A stretch of DNA of 64,000 bases from positions 297,178,080 to 297,242,079 of the forward strand of contig OW240916.1 of the NCBI GenBank assembly GCA_933207985.1, written 5' to 3'. The stretch is from Pelobates cultripes (taxonomy: Eukaryota; Chordata; Amphibia; Anura; Pelobatidae). Both the position numbers and the translations under genes were made by a program. The notes beneath the pieces were generated by a model. The model was not told the origin of the DNA, made no database searches, and was given only the letters and a program-made list of their open reading frames with translations. Of the stretch, positions 39,701-48,877 are shown piece after piece (position 1 is the stretch's first letter; every line of letters begins with the position of its first letter).

Positions 39701-41712
39701 TCATACATCTGGGTACCACGGATACACCGCCCACTCCCCCCACCCACCTCTCCGGCAATCACACATACCATCGCACTCTGGGATAAACTCAATACTAAAT
39801 ACGACCTGTCCTCCTTTCTCTCCCCAATGACCCCGATCTATCGTAACAAACTCTTCCCTCCCGGAATGACAGCAAGGCATTTTCTAGCGTTCGACCACCG
39901 AGATATCTCCCGACTCGGCCACTAGTACCAGCAAGGTGAAATCTTTAAATACAACGAACTCCCAAACGCGGGGGCTCTGACCACAGCTGATCATTTTCGC
40001 TATATACAACTCCGAGGCCTAGCGCAACAACCACTAATCAAACAAGCAGGTACCTCACCGCTGACAGCATACGAAAAACAATGCCTAGCGGCCCCCCTGC
40101 AACCAGGCCAAATCTCCGCCAACTACACGACATTGACCACCCACATTTCCCAGGTTAACCTAACCTATATTGCCGCGTGGGAAAGAGATCTGGGAGCGCC
40201 GGAGGACCCGACCGATTGGGCCGCCATATGGGAAACACTAAATTCCCTTACCGTATGCGTCACGCACAAAGAGCAGGCATACAAAACAATGCTCCGCTGG
40301 TACCTGACTCCACACAGACTCCACAAGATGGGCCAGAAACCAGACGACGGGTGCTGGAACCTATGCGGCGAAGCAGGCCGCTACCTACACTGCTGGTGGA
40401 CATGCCCCAAAATCAAACCACTATGGGAAGAGGTTAGCACCCTCATAGAAACGATCATAGAGAAGCCAGTGGCCGTGCAACCGTGGACCATGCTACTCAG
40501 CAAACCACTAGACTCCCTCACGAGGAGTGAAAACAAACTAACCGCCCGAATCAATCTAGCAGCCCGAAGGGCAATAGCAGAACTATGGGCTGACCAGAGA
40601 ACACCCCACATCTCTACGATCATCAGCAAAATTAAAGAGACCCGTGACCTAGACGAGTTGACAGCACAGATTAATGATACGTACAAATCATTCCATCGTA
40701 TATGGGATCCCTGGGATGCGAACCACACCAAATTGCTGGAGGCCAGCCTAAGAACGGACACCCCGGACTGAGGATAGCGCCCCCTCAATGATACCTCGCA
40801 CAGAAGGCCTACCACACAGGCGCAATGCTACTGGAACCCTGAACGGGATCTGCTCAACATGGGACGGAAGCCAGAATGCACCCCCCCTCCCCTTTTTTTT
40901 TTCTCCTCTTTCCCCCCATTCCCTCTCTCTCTCTCCCTTCCTACCCCGACCCTCCCCCCCGCACCCCATCGGGGCCCTGCAAGCGTGGATAGAGAGGGCA
41001 TCTATCCCCACAAGGCCCCTTTCTCCATCCTAAGAAATGGAGGCACACCACAGTCACCACCGTCTGCCCAGCACAGACTAACACGGCGGGACCCACATCC
41101 TCCCCCGAGACCACCTCCCCCCTCCTCATTCCGCCCACACACCATCAACCACGCTCGGGTGCTCCAGAGAGCCCATAGGGCAACACACCCCCACCACAGC
41201 CAATAGCACTCACAATGCAATGACTAGTCAAACGCCGACAACACAAGGCATCTCTCGAGAGTCCCATTCCTGGTCCTGTCTCCCCACACGGGACGCAGGG
41301 CAGGGAGGGGACTGCACGGGGAGCAGCAAGACGACCCACGGAGACCACGAGCGTGGGCATAAACACACGCCAATCGACCACTTCCCACCCCACTAGCCCC
41401 GTACCCCTCCTGCCTGCGTACGCCCCACCATCGTCACCGCTCCCCCCCCATTCCTCCTATTCCCTCCCCAGACAAACAAGACAAATGCACACATAGCCAC
41501 ACACACTCAGAACAGGAGGAACATCTCTCATACACGTGAAGGTACGAGAATGCACATCCCACGAGATCCCATAAACTTTATGCTCATTGATATACAAATG
41601 TACTAATTGCAAATCTCTGTGGTTTTTGTTGTGTATGATGGTACCCCCTCTAAGCCCTCTCTTTGTTCTGTAACCTCACATATGTTATATATAAATAAAG
41701 AATTTATAAAAA
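36733..41712 (+). mobile_element. 5'-truncated L1 LINE with nested insertion
   Basis: It is bounded by a 17-bp duplication AAACATAGAGCCATCTC (36716-36732 and 41713-41729) and ends AATAAAGAATTTATAA plus A-tail. ORF2 begins mid-protein: KTLKPRKSPGPDGF upstream, then YRPISLLNIDLKILTKVLAN, LSLDAEKAFDRL, GTRQGCPLSPLLF and AAYADDVLL, with YADD intact. It is interrupted at 37810 and resumes at 39408 with KMNLLPRFLYLFQTLPI; a cysteine/histidine C-terminal region (CWNLCGEAGRYLHCWWTCPK) follows after a frame break near 39925. A C-rich 3' UTR runs 40772-41700. It lies in the ZFYVE16 5' intron. Confidence 0.93.
37811..39396. mobile_element. 1.6-kb insertion inside the L1, Penelope-like or other retroelement
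   Basis: It is flanked by the 11-bp duplication AATCAAAATGA (37800-37810 and 39397-39407), so removing it restores L1 ORF2. It is AT-rich at both ends, contains two direct repeats of about 130 bp (around 38617-38746 and 38747-38886, each ending CGGTCACATGACCGGCAT) and a GC-rich segment at 38920-39190. On the minus strand near 38490-38461 it carries TTGATAAC, a four-base stem, and GGCGAAACGCG. A 264-codon minus-strand open frame has no recognisable domain. The class is uncertain. Confidence 0.6.
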
Positions 41713-41729
41713 AAACATAGAGCCATCTC

Positions 41730-43694
41730 AAAATACATGCTGGGATGGTTTCAGAGCATCAGATCGTGTATGGTCTTAGCAGATAAATGGTGCTTCTAAC
41801 CAAAATAGACTGCAGATGAGTGTCCCCACAGAGTAAGGATAATAAGCTATCTAGGAGATGACTAAAATTACAAAATAATGCAGATAAACCTTTATTTGCA
41901 ACAATAATAAAAATGATGACAGCTTTACTTTAACAAATCACAAGTCTCTCCTAACCATTTCCTGAGCTGTACAAGGACATCTCACCAATGCAGCTACAGA
42001 TATCCGCAATTTTATACATAATCTTATCAGATGACATATATAAGAAACACAATAAGCCAAGCTTGGAATACCAAGACTAATATCAGTATGAAATGTCCAT
42101 ACTATGCACCTCACATCCCACCAGTATCAGCTGATACTCTCCGTGACAACATTTTGTAGCAAGAATTGCATTTTTTATTTTTACTTATTCCTTTTCTATA
42201 CATAAGACAATTTCCACTCACCCCATCAAGTACTCTATCTGCAGCCACATATCACATGACCAGAGCATCTGACAGCGTGATTGAGGGCACTTGTGCAGAT
42301 ACATGGATCAGCTTCTTCTAAAAAGTGTGGCTTGCACAATAATGATGTGTGACATCAAATGCCAGCGTCCTGTATCAATACAGTAGGGGCAGCTGTGCTT
42401 TACAGAACTGATATATAGCGGTCTCAAAATACTAGATTATAGGGATGAGGTCTTCTCCACTAACAATGTAAGTAAACTGGTTTAGGACACATATTGACGG
42501 GAAAGGTGTGGGACCTGTAGCATGGAGAAAAGGTGGGCTACTGATATAGGGAGGGCACTGCACGGGCATTGCATAGTAAGGGGATTATTGAGATCATCAA
42601 GAAATGGGCTAGGGACAGGGAGAGTAAGAAAGAGGTGCAAACACACCAACCCTTCATGCGAATATAAAATACCATTAACGCACAGAAACGTTTTAGAATC
42701 CTAATTTAATGCTAGAGTCAATGTGTTAAGTTTTGTGTCCGAAATTCAATTGTTAATATGTAACCACTGACTCATCTTTGCTCTCCACCTATGACCTATT
42801 TTCTAGAGAAAGAATGTTTACGCAAACACAGTTTACATTATTACATCTTAACAGTATACCACACTACAAACCGTTTTTTAAATTTTGCATGTATCATTTA
42901 GAATAGTGTCCATTACCTATTAGCAGAACTGCACAATTCTGACAGACTATTCTCCAGTGCCCCCGGACGCCCCGTGCACCAAGCTCCTTTGACGCTCTCA
43001 TCCAATTCTGCACAGCTAGACTTAGCTCAGCAGAGCCAACAAAAATTCCTGTAAGGCTCCCTGGGACAGGGCGTCTGAATGACTAAATAATGTCAGTCCT
43101 GTCTTGTAGCATAGATTTGAAATTCGAGTCATGCTGCAACACTGTTCAATGTTTACACATAACACACAACACTTTAGGTAGATGTGAGTAAATTTTGTAT
43201 CTTGTGTAATAACACAAGATCTGTACATCAGGATGCAGATCACAGATAGCAATAGCAAACACCACGTGATTTATTTATTAATGTGCATCTTTGACTGGTT
43301 GAGCATCATGGAAATTTAATTCACAAATATCTGATATACCAACTGGAACTTAAATTTGTAGGTTGGTGTAAATTTTAAAGGAATGCAGCCAACAACATGA
43401 TTTATTACGTTAATATAATCTCTATGTTATACCATATCATGATTCTATTTATTGATTTATACTGACATTTTTGAATATACCATTTACTTTTCCCTCTCTT
43501 TCTTTCTGGTAGCTTTCTTTATGCACCTTTGGTTGGATCGTCTGCTCTCTGATCCAACATGTACTATTTTGCAATCATCTGTTGCTTCTCAAAATTGTGT
43601 ATTGGTTCTACCAGGGGCATTTTCTCTCAGGGGATTTTGATGACAATATTCCTTTAAGAAGTTTTCATGAATTTCCTCAGTAAAGTGAATTTAA
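41730..43694. other. 5' intron stretch, nothing recognised
   Basis: About 2 kb without coding similarity or clear element ends. Base composition is AT-rich and open frames are short. Confidence 0.5.
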
Positions 43695-43860
43695 TTAAAG
43701 GGATACTAAAGTGCTAGGAATACAAAGTTGACTGAGAGTCACTTAATCGTGCAATGTAATTATTGCAGTTTCTCATTGCAGGACTAAGTGGGACTGGGAC
43801 ACTGCACCCAGACCTTTTGAATAAGATGACGTGGTCTGGGTGCCTATAGTGTCCCTTTAA
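43695..43860. mobile_element. Short T2-type MITE
   Basis: TTAA at 43695-43698 and 43857-43860, with ends AGGGATACTAAAG and (reversed) AGGGACACTATAG. At about 158 bp it is an internally deleted relative of the element at 2965-3452, with which it shares the TGCAATGTAATTATTGCAG-like centre. Confidence 0.75.
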
Positions 43861-44071
43861 GGAATAGCTGCTGTGTTTTTGTCCTTATATTACATTTTCG
43901 CCTGATATATGTAAACAAAACAAAGTAAATGTATGTCCAGATGTAAACTATAAATAAAAGCACTGGCAAAGTCAACCTAATATAAATAACAAATAAGACA
44001 AAACATGGAAAACCAAAACTAGTCTGACATGCATCAAACTGCAATAAAATTAAATAAATAGAAATCAATGC

Positions 44072-45543
44072 TTACACTGATCAGCCACAACATTAAAAGC
44101 GGCACGGTCATCCTCCCCCTGAAAAATTAGTGTTTCATAAGGATGGAATCTTTATGAAGAACTCATTTTGACTGTGCTGGAATTTCACTGAAATTTCAAA
44201 CCATCCAAGAGATATACTGAGAGAGACTAGGCACTACTTTGTCTCTGTATATTGTTAACACCTGACATTTTTAGACACTGGGCGGTGCTACTGCCGTCTA
44301 GAAGTATCAATCCCAACAGCCGTCACTAGTGACCAGTGACGGCTGCAGGGATTTGGCTCTGTGATTGGAGGGCAGGTTCTTCCATAGACCTCAGTGCTGT
44401 TCTCTCGTGCATGAAGAGGACCCGCCAGAGGAAGAGGACTGCACCCACAAGGTAAGGTAAGTTAATATTACTTTTACCTGCCCACCCCTCAGCGGCGATG
44501 TCCCCATCTGAGGATATTGCAAATTCAGCATAGTCCCCGGACAGCGACAATGCCATTTTAAAACCAACTGCCTAATATCGTTAGGTCCCCTTAGTGCAGC
44601 CAAAACCACTCTGATGTGTTGAGACATGGACTCCATATGACCTCTAAACGTGTGGTATGATTAGGGCACCAAAACTTTTAAACCCTTGAAGTTGTGAGGT
44701 GGGGCCTCCTTGGATAAGATTTGTTGTTCTAGCACACCCCAAAAATGCTCAATAGGATAGCGATCTGGGAAATTTGGAGTCTCAAACCATTCCTGAACAA
44801 TTTTGCTGTGTGGCAGGGTGCATTGTCCTGCTGAAAGAGGCCACTGTAATAAGGGAACGCCATTGCCTTAAAAGGTCTGCAACAATCTTTTGGTAGGTGG
44901 TACAGGTCAAATTAACATCCACATAAATGCCAGGACCCAAAGTGAACTCCGACTGGTATGCAGCTAAACAGCAAACTGCATTAAAGTGACACTATAGACA
45001 CCAAGACCACTTCAACTCATAGTAGTCTGGGTGAAGTGCCCCTGTTGCATGGTTAAGACTCATTCTGGTGGCTAACTTCCATACAGCCACTAGAGGCACT
45101 TCCTGATGTTTCCCAGCGTTTAACTCTGTGAAATGATGCTGGACATCCAGAGTCCTGCAAAACCACATAGGAAAGCACTGAGTCAATACTTTCCCATGGG
45201 GAAGACCTAATGCGCTAGGAGCTCGCCGTGCATGTGCACTAGATTCCTAGTGATGAAATCGGAGGCGCCTGATTAAGCACAGAGAGACCTTGACGCTGTT
45301 TTTTTAACCCCTTCATGGCTGGGGGAGTGTGGGAGCAGAGGCAAAGGAACACTGTAGTGTTAGGTCACTCAGATCTTTTTGTTTGTCTATTTCTTCCTGC
45401 TTCCAACACATGTGAGTCAAGAATTGACTGTTCACTTGCTGCCTAATACATTCCACTCCGAGACAGGTGCTATTGTGATGATATAATCAATATTATTCAC
45501 GTTACCTGTCAGTGTATTTAATGTTGTGGAGGATCAGTGTAAG
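44072..45543. mobile_element. Degraded DNA-transposon relic with inverted ends
   Basis: The left end reads CTTACACTGATCAGCCACAA and the right end, reversed, CTTACACTGATCCTCCACAA, an imperfect inverted repeat continuing into CATTAAA. The interior segment at about 44640-44945 (GGTGCATTGTCCTGCTGAAA-like) is a dispersed repeat found in many fish and frog genomes. A T2-type MITE is nested at about 44981-45380. No open frame survives. Confidence 0.5.
44981..45380. mobile_element. T2-type MITE nested in the relic
   Basis: It begins at TTAA 44981-44984 with AGTGACACTATAGACACC and contains the CCAGACC/CACTTCCTGATG-type interior of this MITE group. The right end is degraded near GGAACACTGTAGTGTTAGG. 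Confidence 0.55.
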
Positions 45544-46430
45544 TTAAGAATCTAACACAATTCACCATGAGTGCTATAAAGTAAGCTTTAAATAGGACAG
45601 CTGAAGATTATCTGTGGTCTCTATACATCATAACTATTCGCAACCATCCAAATAGGACCAGTTCGTTTCCATTAACATCTGACCATATAACCTTACAGCA
45701 CATATCTACACATACCTGCAATTACTGAATATTCCAGCACAAGATGTGCTTTTACTCAAATGTGAGTCTTTAAAACTTCTCATGAATAAAATTTGATTAA
45801 AATAAACATTGAAAATATATAATTTCTTATTTTACTGTATTTTATTCCCTATGACAGGATCAAGCAATTTAAATTCCAACCACTGTTGATTATTTCCACC
45901 AAATGTTTCTAAAAACAAAAGTTGCAAACTTCTTAACATGCTGCACTGACAGCACCAACATTGAAAATGAACTGATGTTAGAGCACCTATTAACACACGA
46001 AATTAGAAGTTAGCTATTAAGCCCTTTTCCTATTAACCCCTGCAATGCCTGTGACTTCTATGACATCTCTAAGTCATGTCCCAGGGTGTGCACATGAACG
46101 TATCTTAACAGCACTAAAATGTAAATTATAAGTTTGTAGTAATAGTTCACAAATGCCAGACCAACAATTTATTAACAATCAAGAATTTGATTGTATTATT
46201 TTATGATTTTTAAAGAAAGTGGGTGCATACATTTTAGGACTGGAACCGCCAGCAGATAAAGGGTTAATGAGAGAATATAGTGCACATTAATAAGACGTTA
46301 TTTGGTTATTAGTATAATGGAATATCAGGAAAAGGGTTAACAGTATAAGACACAGGCATGTTATTGTTAATTTCGTTTTCAAGCAAAAGAGAAGGTAGTT
46401 AACGGTTAACCTCAAAGGGCACATAACTAT
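45544..46430. other. 5' intron stretch, nothing recognised
   Basis: AT-rich sequence between the DNA-transposon relic and the AT microsatellites; no exon or element ends seen. Confidence 0.5.
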
Positions 46431-46541
46431 ATGTATATATTTATGCATGTATTATACAACCCCTACCAGTTTAACATAGTGTGCCTATATTTATAATACA
46501 ATTATACAGATATATGTGTACAATGTGTATATATAATACAG

Positions 46542-46583
<42 letters not shown>

Positions 46584-46650
46584 TAAAGTTATACAGATAT
46601 ATGTATGTACAATGTATACATAATACAATTATACAGATGTGTGTACAATG

Positions 46651-46689
<39 letters not shown>

Positions 46690-46700
46690 CAGTTATACAG
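46430..46700. repeat. AT microsatellite cluster near the promoter
   Basis: Perfect (AT)n runs at about 46544-46575 and 46654-46684 are set in repeated TTATACAGATATATGT units. The cluster lies about 300 bp downstream of the proposed ZFYVE16 first-exon donor. Confidence 0.9.
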
Positions 46701-46974
46701 ATATATGTATGTACAATATTAACCCCTTCCCCACCCAATGTCATGGTATATTTATACAGTACATACACATTATAGCAGACATACTAATAAAGGGCCAGGC
46801 TGATCCTGATCAGGGATGCCAAAGGTTGAACCACCAGCAGTTTTAGGACTACTACTCCCATGATGCCTTGACAGCCTGAAGCAGAGCATCATGGGAGTTG
46901 TAGTTCTCCAGTCTGGCTGCTATGGGCATTATGACATTACTCCCACACACACACACTGACACCATGCACCCCCC

Positions 46975-47300
46975 CTCCCTCACCTCATGGGTCACCCCGG
47001 CCTCCTCTCTCTGCTCCCCCTCTCTCCTGCTTCCTCGGCTAGCTCCGCCTCTGCGTCACGTGACAAGAGCCAGGCGTCCGCGTCACGTGACAGTCCAGGG
47101 CGCCCAGCGCGCACGCGCGCCCACGATGGCCGCAGCGCTAGGAAAAAATATCCCGGGGGGGTGGAGTACGCGCAGCTAGTCCGATCACGTGACGTCGCCT
47201 GCGCACTGGCGGTGTCGTCGCTGCGATCGTACGTACTGCGCATGCCCCCAGCAGCGGTTTGACGTCACTTGTTTTGATCACGTGCTGCCCATAAGCTGGG
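46975..47300 (-). promoter_or_regulatory. ZFYVE16: CpG-rich probable ZFYVE16 promoter with E-box cluster
   Basis: This is the main CpG-dense block between CCDC125 and ZFYVE16 in an AT-rich region. It contains two perfect GTCACGTGAC decamers (47055-47064, 47082-47091), ATCACGTGAC at 47184-47193 running into TGACGTCG, a CRE-type TGACGTCA at 47260-47267, another CACGTG at 47279-47284, and an NRF1-like TGCGCATGCC at 47237-47246. GTCACGTGAC is the published CLEAR consensus bound by TFEB/TFE3 and also fits USF/MYC E-boxes. Assignment to ZFYVE16 rests on position and on a good minus-strand donor at its edge. A transcript on the plus strand cannot be excluded. Confidence 0.6.
46984..47250 (-). other. 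ZFYVE16: Candidate non-coding first exon of ZFYVE16
   Basis: On the minus strand the CpG block ends with a consensus donor, ATGAG|GTGAGG, whose last exon base is 46984. The first coding exon has an untranslated 35-nt leader after an acceptor at 30834, so an upstream non-coding exon must exist. This position would give a first intron of about 16.1 kb. The 5' boundary is a guess. Confidence 0.4.
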
Positions 47301-47513
47301 CTGCTGATGGCTGCTGTCAGCAGGTTATGGATGGAGAGACTGTGTCAGTCTTTGGGGATTTCACCTCATTTCTGGAAATAACACCATTAAATAAAAACAT
47401 TGACAATTCTTTGTATCAGCCTGTTTTATTTATTTTATTTATTTTATTTATTTTTCCATATGATGCTCCAGTTTATTTTAAATGCAATTTATATCACAAT
47501 CCAGTTCAGTCCT

Positions 47514-47832
47514 AATTGTAGAAAGTAATCCAGACACTCCAAATGTTCCCAAAGAGAGGCAATTTTATTGAACCCAATAACCAAAAAAACAACGTTTCGA
47601 CCCCCATGGGCCTTTGTCAAGGGCTTGAAAAAAAAGGCCCTAGGGGGTCGAAATGTTGCATTTTGGTTCTTGGGTTCAATAAAATTGCCCAACTTTTGGA
47701 ACATTTAGAGTGCCTGGATTACTTTCTACAATTATACTATATATTTGGTCTCTTTGGTACTGGGACTGATCCAAGTGCACCCTAGGATTGCAGAGCGAAA
47801 GGCTGAGTGCAGTTCCACCACCTGCATATAGA
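47514..47832. mobile_element. Inverted-repeat retroelement with 16-bp TSD
   Basis: The 319-bp element is bounded by AATCCAGTTCAGTCCT at 47498-47513 and 47833-47848. Its first two thirds are two copies of one sequence in inverted orientation (arms about 47515-47605 and 47637-47734, including CAATTTTATTGAACCCAA and its reverse). The minus strand of the left arm carries CTTGACAAAGGCCCATGGGG then GTCGAAACGTTG, a motif common in fish and amphibian repeats. The long variable TSD indicates target-primed retroposition. Confidence 0.7.
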
Positions 47833-48298
47833 AATCCAGTTCAGTCCTGGCACAGGCAAGGCACAGATCAGGTGCAGAGACAGGGACAGATTTATCACAG
47901 ACAGGCTTCAGCATATTTTGGAGAAAAAAAAAAATCAAAGTTTGTCTACTGCCTCTTCTGCTCTCTGACAGGACATGCGCACCATTCTATTCTGCAATGG
48001 AATGGATTTATTAATCTTTCCATTACATTTTTTTTTTTTTTTTAAACCAAGAAGCTATTATGTTTCATTTTTTTTTTTTTATTATTATTTTTTTTATAGT
48101 TCTCTAAATTTGGCTGACCTCTCAACATTTCAAAATGACAAAGAGGGGCACTTTCATTTTAGGGTTCTGAGCGGCCAAGTCGTGCTGTTTTGCGAAATTG
48201 TAGGTGACTTACAAATAATTCACTAGACTAAAATGTAATTTAGAACAAAAATAATGTACTTTATTTAGACAGATTGATGTCTAAACACATTATTGTAG

Positions 48299-48684
48299 GG
48301 AAAGTTTGTTGATCCGCACTCATAGGAATCCCCAAAAATACATCAGGAAGAAATCATAGGAAAAAATGCACATTTATTGAAGTAAAAAATGAAAATAGGT
48401 ATTTCATTTTTGACATCAGTAAATGTGTATTTTTTCTATGATTTCGTCCTGATGTATTTTTGGGGATTCCTATGAGTGCGGATCAACAAACTTGTCCTGT
48501 GTGAAGTATCATTTGATCACTGGTAGGATTCCAGCGCCGAAAAGGTAACCCTGTTATTGCACGTATTAAACTGCTATAAGTATGATGAAGGCCAGTATAG
48601 CCACGCTTATTTAATTTTGGAGTTGGAGCCACATGTATTTTGTAAGTGAGGGATTTTCTTCACTTTTCTGCCTTTTTACCACAT
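48299..48684. mobile_element. Second inverted-repeat element
   Basis: Arms at about 48301-48397 and 48404-48496 are near-perfect inverted copies (for example GGAATCCCCAAAAATACATC and its reverse), separated by only a few bases. A possible short duplication TTATTGTAG flanks the element (48290-48298 and near 48686). No coding capacity. Confidence 0.55.
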
Positions 48685-48877
48685 TTATTGTAGTTTAAGG
48701 ACACATTACTGAGCTCTGTTATACACTCAGACACATTGACAATATGAAGCTTCTAGAAAAGGGGGCCACTAGGAAAGAAAAAAGGGACAAATGGATTTGG
48801 GCCCAATGTAGGGACTGCCCCTACTAAATAGGAACACTACGGAGGTATGGGTGTTTCTGTGAAAAGTTGACACTTTT

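Noticed and set aside
46922..47262. Short open frames on both strands in the CpG block
   Set aside because: They are GC-rich overlapping frames without homology; the block is better read as promoter and untranslated exon.
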